Shown one piece after another: positions 40,349-49,452 of a DNA stretch of 64,000 bases. The DNA comes from Sulfitobacter sp043557345. GTDB lineage: Bacteria; Pseudomonadota; Alphaproteobacteria; Rhodobacterales; Rhodobacteraceae. The notes below the pieces were generated by a model. That model made no database searches and was not told the origin of the DNA. It was given only the letters and a program-made list of their open reading frames with translations. Position 1 is the first letter of the stretch; each line of letters begins with the position of its first letter. The position numbers and the translations under genes were made by a program. Location of the stretch: contig NZ_JBIFFV010000002.1 in NCBI RefSeq assembly GCF_043557345.1, positions 310,001 to 374,000 of the forward strand, in the 5' to 3' direction.

Positions 40349-41656
40349 CTATTTAACGATCACCTCATCGCGAACGAACATATTGGCCCATGCGCGGTCC
40401 ACCAGATCGGGGTTCATCTGATAGGGGATGCCTTCAAAATCACAGATCGCGATCATCTGGTCGATCAGGAAATTCGGCTGATAATTCGCATAGACGTTGT
40501 TAATCGTGGGGTATTTCACCTTGAGCAGATGAACCAGCGTCGCCTCGTCCAGCGGCATGCCGCGTTTGCGGGCCACCATGGCAAAGATCTTGAGGAAGTT
40601 CTCTTGGTCCGGCCCGTCGATCTTGATCTTAAAAAAGATACGCCGCAGGGCGGCTTGGTCGAAAATCTCGTTCGGGTGGAAGTTGGTCGAGAAGATCACC
40701 AGCGTGTCGAAGGGCACCTCGAATTTCTCGCCCGATTGCAGGGCGAGGATGTCTTTGCTTTCCTCCAGCGGCACGATCCAGCGGTTGATGATGCTTTGCG
40801 GCGGCTCTTTCTGCCGGCCAAGGTCGTCGACGATGAAGATGCCGCCCGTGGCTTTGAGGTGCAGCGGCGCCTGATAGGTCCGCGCCGTGGGGTTGTAGAC
40901 CAGATCGAGCATATCGAGTGACAGTTCGCCGCCGGTGATGACGGTGGGGCGTTCGCAGCAGACATAGCGGGCGTCATAGCGCGTGATCCGGCGCAGGGAG
41001 GTGGGGTCTTGGACCTCGGCCTCGGCGGCGGAATGGACGATCGGGTCATAGACGGTGATGACTTGGCCTGCGTATTCGATGGCGCGGGGGACATAGACCC
41101 GATCGCCAAGCGCGTCGCGGATGCCGTTGGAAATGCTGGATTTACCGTTGCCCGGCGGGCCGTACATCAGGATCGACCGCCCGGCAGAGACGGCAGGGCC
41201 GAGGTGATCCAGCAGACTGTCGGGCAGCACCAGATGGCCCATGGCCCCGGTCAGCTGATCGCGGGTGATTTGCAGGTTGCGCACCGATTGGCGCTTGACC
41301 TGTTCGCGGTAAACCTCAAGCGGGACGGGCATGGCGCCGAAATATTCCGACTGCGCCAGCGCATCCAATGCGCGCGCCTTGCCTGCATCGGTCAACTGGT
41401 AGCCCATCTCATTGCCGCTGGTGGCGCTGAGCGTGCCGGTGGCTTCGATCAGGCGCTGGCTGCGGGCTTGGTCGACCATCTCTTGCGTGACGGGGATCGG
41501 CAGGCAGAGCGCTTGGGCCAGATCGCTGACCATCTCGACGTTCTTGCGAAAGATCGTTTTCAAAAGGATATCGCGCATCATCACGATGGGCAGTTTCATA
41601 TCCTCCAACCGCTTGGGGGGCGGCGGGGCAAGCACGGAGCTGGTCGGGGCGTTCAT
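40349..41656 (-). CDS. AAA+ ATPase associated with the Tad pilus locus
   Basis: The 435-residue protein has Walker A YGPPGNGKSS, Walker B GGIFIVDDLGRQ and sensor region LVIFSTNFHPNEIFD, placing it among MoxR-like/ATPase-with-chaperone-activity AAA+ proteins. Its N-terminal half (about 25-150) is a winged-helix-like segment. The start at 41656 follows AAGGAAGCCATTG. It lies just downstream of the prepilin peptidase gene in the same direction. Such ATPases next to Tad genes are familiar to me in this group, but the client is unknown. Confidence 0.82.
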   Translation of the reverse strand: MNAPTSSVLAPPPPKRLEDMKLPIVMMRDILLKTIFRKNVEMVSDLAQALCLPIPVTQEMVDQARSQRLIEATGTLSATSGNEMGYQLTDAGKARALDALAQSEYFGAMPVPLEVYREQVKRQSVRNLQITRDQLTGAMGHLVLPDSLLDHLGPAVSAGRSILMYGPPGNGKSSISNGIRDALGDRVYVPRAIEYAGQVITVYDPIVHSAAEAEVQDPTSLRRITRYDARYVCCERPTVITGGELSLDMLDLVYNPTARTYQAPLHLKATGGIFIVDDLGRQKEPPQSIINRWIVPLEESKDILALQSGEKFEVPFDTLVIFSTNFHPNEIFDQAALRRIFFKIKIDGPDQENFLKIFAMVARKRGMPLDEATLVHLLKVKYPTINNVYANYQPNFLIDQMIAICDFEGIPYQMNPDLVDRAWANMFVRDEVIVK

Positions 41657-41783
41657 CAATGGCTTCCTTGGAAAGTCATGCGGGGGTGCGGCTTGTCGGT
41701 AAGACTGAAGGGTAAATCTTGAATATGGCGTGAATGTGGACGCATTTGCGCGATGAAAAAGAGTTTGCACCTGAGCGAAGTGG

Positions 41784-42278
41784 TCAGACCCCGAAGAGCG
41801 CCCCCAAGATCAGATAGAGCCCCAGCGTGGTGCCAAGGGCGAGGCCCATGGGGAACTTCTTGGTCTCCTGCCAGCTTTGCCAATCGGGGGCGAGGCGGCG
41901 CAGGGGGGTGTATTTCACCCCGCGATGCGTCGCGGCGGCGGCGAGAAGGGTGGCCATGAAAAGCATCATCAGCAATCGCAAATCGCCCCATGCGATATAG
42001 GGCGCGGCGGCGGCGGCGAATTTCGCGTCACCCGCCCCCATGACCCCGGCGGCGTTCAGGACGATGCCGACCACCAGAACCACGACAAGGCCCAGCAGAC
42101 GCCAGAGATAGGTGTCGAAGGGCAGCAGAAACAGCCCGAGCAGCACAAAGATCGCGGCAAGCGCCAAGACCGCCTGATTGGTGATGCGCATCTGCTTCAT
42201 GTCGGTGAAGGCGACATAAAGGCAGATCGGCAGGACGAAGGGCAGAAACCACAGGGCCGCCGTGGCAGAGATCGCCAT
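41784..42278 (-). CDS. cpaA: Prepilin peptidase CpaA/TadV (A24 family)
   Basis: The 164-residue membrane protease has the two catalytic aspartates of the A24 family in AFTDMKQMRI (near 25) and GAGDAKF (near 82), within four to five membrane helices. It lacks the N-terminal methyltransferase domain, like other TadV enzymes. It should cut and so mature the Flp pilins encoded upstream (52085-52548). It is 3 bp downstream of the TPR lipoprotein gene in the minus-strand Tad run. Confidence 0.92.
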   Translation of the reverse strand: MAISATAALWFLPFVLPICLYVAFTDMKQMRITNQAVLALAAIFVLLGLFLLPFDTYLWRLLGLVVVLVVGIVLNAAGVMGAGDAKFAAAAAPYIAWGDLRLLMMLFMATLLAAAATHRGVKYTPLRRLAPDWQSWQETKKFPMGLALGTTLGLYLILGALFGV

Positions 42279-42281
42279 GGA

Positions 42282-43133
42282 TCAGCCGTTTTCCAATGCG
42301 CGCAGAGAGCGGACGGCGGCTTCGAAATGCTGCGGGTGCGTGTCGATCGCTTCGCGCAGCAAGCCCTTGCCGGTCTCCACATCGCCGCGTTTGATCGCCG
42401 AGAGGGCCATCGTGTGCAAAAGCTGGGCGCGCTCTGATTGCTCCATCGGCATGACGGGCAGGGTGTAGTCGCGCTGCGCGGCGCGGGCCATGATGAGGTT
42501 GTTCTTGGCGGTGAAAAGCGTGTTGTCCTGACGGATCGCCTCGCCGAACAGACGCTCGGCCTCGGGGTAATCCCCGCGGGTCAGTTTGGAGTAGCCCCAG
42601 TTGTTCATCACGGCGGCGGGGGTCGTGGTCAGGCCGACGGCGATCTCGTAAAAGCTGTCGGCGCGGTCCCACTGCTCTTTGCTGTCGGCGACCATGGCCT
42701 CAAGCCGGTAGCGGGCAAAGGTCTCATGGGTGGGGGGGATGCCGTTAAGCACCGTCTCGGCCCGCGCCCAATTGCCCGAGCGGATCAGCGCATCGGCCAG
42801 TTGCACGCTGTCTTCGGGGGTGGCACCCTCCATTTTGACGACTTTGTCCCATTCGCTCACGGCCTCGGTCGTGCGTTTGGCGCGGACCAGTGACGCGGCA
42901 AGCCCGCGCTGGTGGTCGATGCGGTCGGGGCTTTCCTTGACCGAACGCGCGAAATAGCTCACCGCCTCATTCGGGTCGGCCACGGTCAGCATCACGTCGG
43001 AGAGGTTGGTCTCATCCACCACATTGACGTCCTTGAAGGCCCGTTCAACGGTGGCGTTCGCGTCTTTTTCACCGCAGCCAGCAAGGGCGGTGACGCCTGC
43101 CATGCAGACGGCCAGAATGATTGGATGGCGCAT
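42282..43133 (-). CDS. TPR lipoprotein of the Tad locus
   Basis: The 283-residue protein has a lipoprotein signal (MRHPIILAVCMAGVTALAGC, lipobox LAGC) and several tetratricopeptide-like helix pairs from about 45 to 270, e.g. AAVMNNWGYSKLTRGDYPEA. It is probably an outer-membrane-anchored assembly factor acting with the secretin, comparable to TadD. A second TPR lipoprotein gene lies 27 bp upstream. The start follows the usual spacing in the compact Tad operon. Confidence 0.82.
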   Translation of the reverse strand: MRHPIILAVCMAGVTALAGCGEKDANATVERAFKDVNVVDETNLSDVMLTVADPNEAVSYFARSVKESPDRIDHQRGLAASLVRAKRTTEAVSEWDKVVKMEGATPEDSVQLADALIRSGNWARAETVLNGIPPTHETFARYRLEAMVADSKEQWDRADSFYEIAVGLTTTPAAVMNNWGYSKLTRGDYPEAERLFGEAIRQDNTLFTAKNNLIMARAAQRDYTLPVMPMEQSERAQLLHTMALSAIKRGDVETGKGLLREAIDTHPQHFEAAVRSLRALENG

Positions 43134-43160
43134 TTTGCGTCCTCTTACTGCTCTGCCGGG

Positions 43161-43760
43161 TCATGGTGTCGGACGGATCAGGTAGTCCCCGCTGCCGCGC
43201 CGCACCAATTTGTAATTATCCTCATTGACTTCTGTTATAACAGATTTCTCCGTTTTTGCGAGTGCCAAGCGCAGATTGTCCCGGATTGCGTCACTTTCGC
43301 CATTGTCGAGCGCATAAGCTTTGCGGAAAATCTGCTCGGCCTCGGCGGTCTGGCCGCTTTCCATCAGCACGACGCCAAGATTGTTCCAGACCTCCGGCTC
43401 GGCGGCGTCTTTCTCCACGGCGCGGCGCAGCAGGGTTTCCGCTTGTCCCAAACGCCCCAGCCCGAGGTTCGCGCTGCCAAGCGCTGAGAGGATTTCCCCG
43501 GTCAGCCCGTGATCCAGCGCGGCGCGGTTGAAGGATTTGATGGCCAATTCATATTGCCCCGCCGCGATCAGCCTATGGCCCACTTCGATTCCGTCGACAG
43601 CTTCGGCCCGCTGGTCCACGCCGGGGGCATAGAGATTTTCTGGCGTTTGATCCCCACGCAACGCGGAAAAGCCGCCTGTCGAACAGGCGGCCAGAGCAAG
43701 GGCCAAGATCGGCCCGATGAAAACGGCGCGGGTGAGGCTGCGCCGAATTTTGCCCGTCAT
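43161..43760 (-). CDS. tadD: TadD-like TPR lipoprotein
   Basis: The 199-residue protein starts where the tadC stop ends (TAATG). It has a basic N-terminus, a lipoprotein signal with LALAAC near 20-25, and TPR units (AIKSFNRAALDHGLTGEIL, WNNLGVVLMESGQTAEAEQIF) of the TadD type. TadD is the pilotin-like lipoprotein for Tad secretin assembly. The open frame extends further upstream inside tadC, but the coupled ATG at 43760 with the signal peptide is the sensible start. Confidence 0.85.
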   Translation of the reverse strand: MTGKIRRSLTRAVFIGPILALALAACSTGGFSALRGDQTPENLYAPGVDQRAEAVDGIEVGHRLIAAGQYELAIKSFNRAALDHGLTGEILSALGSANLGLGRLGQAETLLRRAVEKDAAEPEVWNNLGVVLMESGQTAEAEQIFRKAYALDNGESDAIRDNLRLALAKTEKSVITEVNEDNYKLVRRGSGDYLIRPTP

Positions 43761-44740
43761 TAATTCCCTACCTGACCCAGTTGCGAGATGCCATGTGCCG
43801 AGGGGCCGATCAGAATGATCAGCAGCGGCGGCACGGTGAGGCCCATAGTGGCAAGGGTCATCTTGGTTGGCAACTTGTTTGCCGCTTCCTCGGCCCGCAT
43901 CACACGTTTGTCGCGCATCTCGGCGGCATAGACGCGCAGGGCGTCGGCGATGGAGGTGCCGAAGGCCGCCGATTGGATCAGCACGGTCACGAATGAGGAG
44001 ACATCCTGCACGCCGCAACGCTCACCCATGTCGTTGAGCACCGATACTTTGTCCTTACCGGCTTTCATCTCATAGGCGACCATCTCGAACTCTTCAGAGA
44101 GGGCGCGGTAGGAGGCGCGCAACTCGCGTGCGACGCGGACGATGCATTGATCCAGCGATTGCCCGGCTTCGACGCAGACCAGCATCATATCCAGCGCGTC
44201 GGGGAAGCCCCGGGTGATCTCTTCTTTGCGGGCATCGACCCGGCGGCGGACCCAGTATTTCGGCAGGTAGTAGCCAATGGCGCCGGGGCCGATGGCCCAC
44301 ATCATGGTCTGCTGCGTGGTCATCCCTTCGCCGCCGCCCAAGACATTTGTATAGACCAGACCGCCGACCAGCCCGAGCATCCCAAGGGCGAATTGCGCAA
44401 AGTAATAAAGCCGCACCGCATCGCGCGAGCGGTAGCCTGCTTGGCGTAGCATCAACTGTTTGGCGCTGAGTTCGGCCACGTCCTCCGGCTCAAGAAACTT
44501 GGCGAATTTCTGCAACTGCGCGTTTTGGTCCGATTGGCGCAGCTTCTCGCGCGAACTGTCGCCCGTGGGGGCAGAGCTGGTGCGCTTGAGCTTGGTCAGC
44601 GGGTCTTCGGGCTGGCGCAGCATCAAGACCAGCGTGATCGCCACCAAGGTGACGCCCAGTGTGCCGATGATGATGATCAGCCCCATCGGCCCCAAGGCTT
44701 GGTTGATCTGATCGTTAAGCTGATTGAGAAATTCCATCAC
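43760..44740 (-). CDS. tadC: Tad pilus inner-membrane platform protein TadC
   Basis: The 326-residue protein belongs to the type II secretion F family: helices at about 15-40, 105-145 and at the C-terminus (TLATMGLTVPPLLIILIGPS), with the GFPDALDMMLVCVEAGQSLDQCI segment typical of TadC. With TadB it forms the inner-membrane platform driven by the CpaF ATPase. It is 7 bp after tadB, and tadD begins within its stop codon. Confidence 0.93.
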   Translation of the reverse strand: MMEFLNQLNDQINQALGPMGLIIIIGTLGVTLVAITLVLMLRQPEDPLTKLKRTSSAPTGDSSREKLRQSDQNAQLQKFAKFLEPEDVAELSAKQLMLRQAGYRSRDAVRLYYFAQFALGMLGLVGGLVYTNVLGGGEGMTTQQTMMWAIGPGAIGYYLPKYWVRRRVDARKEEITRGFPDALDMMLVCVEAGQSLDQCIVRVARELRASYRALSEEFEMVAYEMKAGKDKVSVLNDMGERCGVQDVSSFVTVLIQSAAFGTSIADALRVYAAEMRDKRVMRAEEAANKLPTKMTLATMGLTVPPLLIILIGPSAHGISQLGQVGN

Positions 44741-44747
44741 CGGCCTC

Positions 44748-45710
44748 TCAGACTTTGATATTGGTAAGGATGCGCATCACGAAAAGGTTCAGCACAAGGA
44801 AGATCCCCACAAGGAAACAGGCGGGAATGAAATAGGGGTGATCGCGCACCTCGTCGTAGTAATGCGGATCGCCGAGGTTGATCACCACCAGCGCGGCGAG
44901 CGGGAAGGCCGACAGGAACTTGCCCGACCATTTCGCCTCGGCCGTGATTGCTTTAACACGACGGAACAGGCGAAAACGGGCGCGGATCACCTTGGCCAGA
45001 CCGGCGAGGATCTCGGCCAAGTTGCCGCCCGATTGCTGCTGGATGGTGACGGCGACAGCAAGAAAGCGCAAATCCTGCATGTCGAGCCGTTCGGCCATAT
45101 CTTTCAACGCCTCGCCCAGATCGCGGCCATAGGCGGCCTCATCGGCGATTACGCCAAATTCCGAGGCAAGCGGGTCTTGGATTTCCTTGGACACGATGGA
45201 AATCGCGTTGGAGAAAGGGTGCCCCACCCGCAGGCTGCGCACCATCAGTTCCACCGCATCGGGAAGCTGTTCTTCGATCATCGCCATGCGTTTGCTGGCC
45301 TTATGGGACACCCAGAAGAACACCGCGCCCACGCCCATGGCGATGGACATCAGCGCGCGCACCGACACGGAGGTATCGGTGCCGATGGTCAGCCCCAGAA
45401 AGGCCAAAGCGGCCAATCCGGCCATGATCATCAGCAACTGCTGCGGCGTGAAGGCAATCGCGGCCTTCTGCGCGCGTTCTGACAGCAGGGAGTAGAGCGG
45501 GATCGACTTGGCGTTCATATGCTGCTGCATTTCCTTGCGCAGCTTATCGAGCACCTCTTCGCGGCGCGCGCCTTTCTCCAGCATCTCAAGACGCCGGTTC
45601 ACGCGGCTGTTGAGGCTGATGGATTTGCCGAATGCGACAAGGTACAGCCCCTCGACCAGCACCAGAACACCGATGAAGATCAGACCATAGATGATTGGTT
45701 CGGCACTCAT
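44748..45710 (-). CDS. tadB: Tad pilus inner-membrane platform protein TadB
   Basis: The 320-residue T2SF-domain protein has membrane helices at both ends (IIYGLIFIGVLVLVEGLYLV; AFPLAALVVINLGD and the final AFKLV-like segment) and the central EEQLPDAVELMVRSLRVGHPF region shared with TadC. It pairs with TadC. It lies 11 bp after the cpaF stop and 7 bp before tadC. Length and order match Tad operons. Confidence 0.93.
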   Translation of the reverse strand: MSAEPIIYGLIFIGVLVLVEGLYLVAFGKSISLNSRVNRRLEMLEKGARREEVLDKLRKEMQQHMNAKSIPLYSLLSERAQKAAIAFTPQQLLMIMAGLAALAFLGLTIGTDTSVSVRALMSIAMGVGAVFFWVSHKASKRMAMIEEQLPDAVELMVRSLRVGHPFSNAISIVSKEIQDPLASEFGVIADEAAYGRDLGEALKDMAERLDMQDLRFLAVAVTIQQQSGGNLAEILAGLAKVIRARFRLFRRVKAITAEAKWSGKFLSAFPLAALVVINLGDPHYYDEVRDHPYFIPACFLVGIFLVLNLFVMRILTNIKV

Positions 45711-45721
45711 TGCATCAATCC

Positions 45722-47191
45722 TTACTGGGCCGCCACGGGTTCATAGATGGAAGCGGGCAGGTCATAGCCCCACATGCGGAACCGCTCGGAGAAGTGGCTG
45801 CGCACGCCGGTGGCGGTGAAATGGCCGATGATTTTGTTCTCGGGCGTCAGGCCGACGCGCTGGAAGCGGAAGATTTCCTGCATTGAAATGACCTCGCCCT
45901 CCATGCCCGTGATCTCGGTGATCGAGGTCATCCGGCGCGAGCCGTCTTGCAAGCGGCTGGCCTGCACGATCAGGTTCACAGCCGAGGAAATCTGGCTGCG
46001 CATCGCTTTCAGCGGCATTTCGATCCCGGCCATGGCGATCATGTTTTCCAGGCGGCTGATGCCATCACGGGCCGAGTTGGCGTGGATTGTGGTCATGGAG
46101 CCGTCGTGGCCGGTGTTCATGGCCTGCAACATGTCGATGACCTCTTCGCCGCGCGTCTCGCCGACGATGATGCGATCGGGGCGCATCCGCAGGGCGTTTT
46201 TCAGACAGTCGCGGGGAGAGACTTCGCCCTTGCCTTCGACGTTGGGCGGGCGGCTTTCCATCCGGCCCACATGGGTCTGTTGCAGTTGCAATTCGGCGGT
46301 GTCTTCGATGGTCAGAATGCGTTCGGCATTGTCGATGAAAGACGACAGCGCGTTGAGCGTGGTGGTCTTACCCGAGCCCGTACCGCCCGACACGATGATG
46401 TTGAGACGGGTCGCCACGGCGGCCTGCAAATAGGCGGCCATCTCCTCCGAGAAGGCGCCGAAGCTCACCAGATCGTCAATGCCCAGCTTGTCTTTCTTGA
46501 ACTTACGGATGGACACGAGCGAGCCATCGACGGCCACCGGGGGCACCATGGCGTTGAAACGCGAGCCGTCTTTGAGCCGCGCGTCGACATAAGGGTTGCT
46601 TTCATCCACCCGACGCCCCACCGCCGAGACGATCTTGTCGATGATCCGCAGCAGGTGCTTTTCGTCCTTGAAAGTGATGTCGGTCAATTGCAGCTTGCCG
46701 TCGCGTTCGACAAAAATCTGCTGCGGGCCGTTCACCAGAATATCGTTGACGCTGTCGTCTTTCAGCAGCGTCTCAAGGGGGCCAAGACCGGTGACCTCGT
46801 CATAAAGCTCGGAGTTCAGCGTCATGCGGTCTTCGCGGTTGAGTACGATGCTCTTTTCCGAAAGGATTTCGACGGCGATGTCGTTGATTTCTTGCCGCAA
46901 ATCAGCTTCCGAGGCATGTTCCAGCGCGGCGAGGTTGAGGTTGTCCAAAAGCGCGCGGTGCAGTTCGAGCTTGATCTCACTCATCCGCTGCTTGCGTTTG
47001 ACCTCACGGTCCTCGGGGGAGGCGGCGGCGGGTTTGACCGCGCGGCGCATCGAAACCGGTTTGGCTGCCGGAGCGGGCGCAGGCGCCGCGGGGGCGGGCT
47101 GGGCCGCATTGGCTGGCTTGGCCTCGCGCGCCGGCGCGGGGGCGGCGGCTTTCGGGCTGGCAGGGGCTGGTTTCTTGTATTTCGAGAACAT
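45722..47191 (-). CDS. cpaF: Tad/Flp pilus ATPase CpaF (TadA)
   Basis: The 489-residue secretion ATPase has Walker A SGGTGSGKTTTLNAL, the acidic ILTIEDTAELQL, the Asp/His box region PDRIIVGETRGEEVIDML and HANSARDGISRLENM. A Lys/Pro/Ala-rich low-complexity N-terminus (about 1-65) precedes the CpaF N-terminal domain. It powers Flp pilus extension and, in TadA relatives, retraction. It follows cpaE by 24 bp and leads directly into tadB. Confidence 0.95.
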   Translation of the reverse strand: MFSKYKKPAPASPKAAAPAPAREAKPANAAQPAPAAPAPAPAAKPVSMRRAVKPAAASPEDREVKRKQRMSEIKLELHRALLDNLNLAALEHASEADLRQEINDIAVEILSEKSIVLNREDRMTLNSELYDEVTGLGPLETLLKDDSVNDILVNGPQQIFVERDGKLQLTDITFKDEKHLLRIIDKIVSAVGRRVDESNPYVDARLKDGSRFNAMVPPVAVDGSLVSIRKFKKDKLGIDDLVSFGAFSEEMAAYLQAAVATRLNIIVSGGTGSGKTTTLNALSSFIDNAERILTIEDTAELQLQQTHVGRMESRPPNVEGKGEVSPRDCLKNALRMRPDRIIVGETRGEEVIDMLQAMNTGHDGSMTTIHANSARDGISRLENMIAMAGIEMPLKAMRSQISSAVNLIVQASRLQDGSRRMTSITEITGMEGEVISMQEIFRFQRVGLTPENKIIGHFTATGVRSHFSERFRMWGYDLPASIYEPVAAQ

Positions 47192-47215
47192 CGATACGCT
47201 CTTTCGCTAGGGGGC

Positions 47216-48460
47216 TCAGGCGGCTTTGGCCTGCTCGCCCTTGAGATCGTGGATGGAGCTTGCCAGTTTGGCGATTTCGCGGCGCAGCGGGCTTTTCGGC
47301 GCGGAATTGGCCAGCGGCAGCCCGTGGTCATTGGCCTGCGTCACCGCCTTGCCGCCATCGGGCAGTTGCACGTCGATCGAAATGCTCAACGATTCGGCCA
47401 TGCGCTTGACCCGGCTCTTGGCGCTGAGATCGGTGAATTTCGGCGCGCGGTTCATCACATAGCGCAGCTTTTCAAAGGGCAGTTCCTCAGACTGTAGCGC
47501 CCGTTTGAAGCGCAGCGCGTTCTGGGCCGAGCGCATGTCGAGTTCCAGCATGGCAAAGTAGACATGCGCGCTGGTCAGCACGGTTTCGGACCATTGCACC
47601 AGCGTCGAAGGCATGTCGACGATGACATAGTCGAACTGGTTGCGGGCCATGTTGAGGATGCGGTCGATATCTTCGTTGGTTACGATGTCGAGCGGCAGCA
47701 TCTCTGCCGGGGCGGTCAGCACATGCAGCTTGTCCTCAAAGGTTTGCAGCGCTTGACCAAAAATCTCTTCGTCCATGGATTCCGTGTCGGCCATCATCTC
47801 ATAGACCGCCTCGCGGCGTTGCAGATCGAGGAAAGTCGCGACCGAGCCATATTGCAGGTCGAAATCCAGCAGGCAGACCGAGGGCGGGTTTTTCTTCTCG
47901 GCGTTCGCCAGTTCCCAAGCGAGGTTCACGGCAAGGGTCGTGGCCCCGGTGCCGCCAGCCAAACCATGCACCACGATCAGCGCGCCATCCTTTTGCGCCC
48001 CGGCCTTCAATTGCGGTGTACTGCTGTCGGCTGCGGGGGCAGGGGGGGCGTTCTCTCCGGCGCGGACGCGGGCAATGGCCTGGGCCAATTCGCCTTCGGG
48101 CAGCGGATAGGGGACGAATTCATCCGCCCCCTGCCGCAGCAGCGAATGCAGCGCGGCGGGGGTCATGTCTTCGGCGATGAGGATCACCCGGATGTTGCGC
48201 GCCTTGGCCTGCGTGATGATTTCGCTCATCAAAACGAGGTTGTCCTCGTCCGTCTCATCCATGGCGAGGGCGACGAATTCCATCGCCTCGGCTTCGGGTT
48301 GGCCGAAGAAGGCCAGCGCCTCGGCGAATCCCAGATCGCCCCAGCTTTCGCCCAAAGTGGCTTCCATATCTTCGATCAAGAGGTCGAAGTTCTGTACATC
48401 GCGGCTGATTGTGCAGGCAACGATCGGCGCTGCTTCGGGTTGTGGCATAGTGCTGCTCAT
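47216..48460 (-). CDS. cpaE: Tad pilus localisation protein CpaE/TadZ
   Basis: The 414-residue protein has an N-terminal receiver-like domain (about 10-135) and a MinD/ParA-like ATPase domain. The nucleotide loop reads HGLAGGTGATTLAVNLA, with both Lys positions of the deviant Walker A (KGGxGKT) replaced, as is usual in TadZ, so ATP use may be weak or structural. It places the pilus machine at a pole. Two close ATGs exist (48460, 48448); I kept the first, behind AAAGGAC. It has a terminator-isolated upstream region, so it may carry its own promoter. Confidence 0.9.
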   Translation of the reverse strand: MSSTMPQPEAAPIVACTISRDVQNFDLLIEDMEATLGESWGDLGFAEALAFFGQPEAEAMEFVALAMDETDEDNLVLMSEIITQAKARNIRVILIAEDMTPAALHSLLRQGADEFVPYPLPEGELAQAIARVRAGENAPPAPAADSSTPQLKAGAQKDGALIVVHGLAGGTGATTLAVNLAWELANAEKKNPPSVCLLDFDLQYGSVATFLDLQRREAVYEMMADTESMDEEIFGQALQTFEDKLHVLTAPAEMLPLDIVTNEDIDRILNMARNQFDYVIVDMPSTLVQWSETVLTSAHVYFAMLELDMRSAQNALRFKRALQSEELPFEKLRYVMNRAPKFTDLSAKSRVKRMAESLSISIDVQLPDGGKAVTQANDHGLPLANSAPKSPLRREIAKLASSIHDLKGEQAKAA

Positions 48461-48688
48461 GACCTTTTGTCCTTTACATCAACGGTTTGGCCGGAGGGCG
48501 GCGATATTCTGTCGCCGCGAACGCTCTGACCTCTGCCTTATGCGCGGCCCTTGAGCCGGGCACATTTATCCTTCTGCGTCGAATATCACCCCCAACTGGG
48601 GCGAGATTGGGGCCAAAAAGCCTCTATTGTTGGGTATCTTGAAACGATAGGTCCATTCGCGCCCGATTGGACATTCCTTTTCAGAGAC

Positions 48689-48719
48689 GAAAACCCCCGC
48701 GACCCAAAGGCGCGGGGGG
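48689..48719 (-). terminator. Terminator after the OmpA-like Tad gene
   Basis: On the minus strand CCCCCGCG and CGCGGGGG (48711-48718 and 48694-48701) form an 8-bp stem with a 9-base loop, followed by TTTTCG. It lies 30 bp after the OmpA-like gene and separates it from cpaE. Confidence 0.7.
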
Positions 48720-48749
48720 ATATTTTCCATGCGAAAGAGGGGTTTACTC

Positions 48750-49448
48750 TTACTCTCCGCCGCCGCCGCCGCCGCCGCCACCACCACCGCCCGACGCGGT
48801 GGCACTGGTGCTCAGCTGCGAGGGGGGCACGGCGCTGGCGACATATTCGCGGTAGATGATCTGCGCATATTTTCCGTCCAGCAACATCGGGTGGCCGTGC
48901 ACAAAGCCGCTGACCTCGGTCACCGTGCGCCGGTTGCGACGCTCGCGGCCCTGGGTCACGATGAGGGGCTGTGTTTCGCCAAAGGAAACAACGGCTTCCA
49001 ACCGGCTGGGGCTGATTCCCAAGGTCGAGAGATAGCGCACCACCGCCTGCGCCCGGCGCAGCCCCAAGGCGCGGTTATAGGCCTGCGAGCCGACCAGATC
49101 GGTGTGGCCATAGACCCGGAAGCGAATCTCGGGGAATTGGCGAATCCATCCGGCCTGCTGGCGCAGGATTGCCTGCGCATTGGCGTCCAACCGGTCGGAG
49201 TTGAACGCAAAGGTCACGGTCGAGCGGACCTCACTGGCGAAACGGTTCGCCAGATCGAAGGTGACCCGCTTTTCACCGGTCATGACTTGGCGGTTGTGCA
49301 GCGTGGCATTGCCGAATTGGCCCGTGTCCACGACCGACCCTGCCTCGCGGTAGAACTGCGTATAGATCGGATCGTTGCTGGGCGCGCAGGCAGCGAGCCC
49401 GGCAAGGGCTGCGGTGCCCGCGATCAACGTGATATGTCTGCGTGTCAT
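48750..49448 (-). CDS. OmpA-like lipoprotein of the Tad locus with polyglycine tail
   Basis: The 232-residue protein has an N-terminal signal with lipobox LAAC (MTRRHITLIAGTAALAGLAA, then C), a linker, and an OmpA C-terminal domain (about 75-175) with FRVYGHTDLVGSQAYNRALG, which binds peptidoglycan. The end reads SATAS, twelve Gly and Glu, encoded by a GGC-rich trinucleotide run. It sits between cpaC and cpaE, the place where other Tad loci have CpaD, and probably anchors the secretin to the wall. It starts 4 bp after the cpaC stop. Confidence 0.82.
   Translation of the reverse strand: MTRRHITLIAGTAALAGLAACAPSNDPIYTQFYREAGSVVDTGQFGNATLHNRQVMTGEKRVTFDLANRFASEVRSTVTFAFNSDRLDANAQAILRQQAGWIRQFPEIRFRVYGHTDLVGSQAYNRALGLRRAQAVVRYLSTLGISPSRLEAVVSFGETQPLIVTQGRERRNRRTVTEVSGFVHGHPMLLDGKYAQIIYREYVASAVPPSQLSTSATASGGGGGGGGGGGGE
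48756..48791. repeat. GGC/GGT trinucleotide run encoding twelve Gly
   Basis: Twelve Gly codons in a row, seven of them identical GGC, close the OmpA-like gene just before its final Glu codon. Such pure trinucleotide runs can change length by slippage without shifting frame. Confidence 0.85.
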
Positions 49449-49452
49449 CGGA

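Noticed and set aside
45947..47497. 516-codon plus-strand open frame opposite cpaF
   Set aside because: Antisense of a gene with full Walker and Asp-box motifs; no independent coding evidence.
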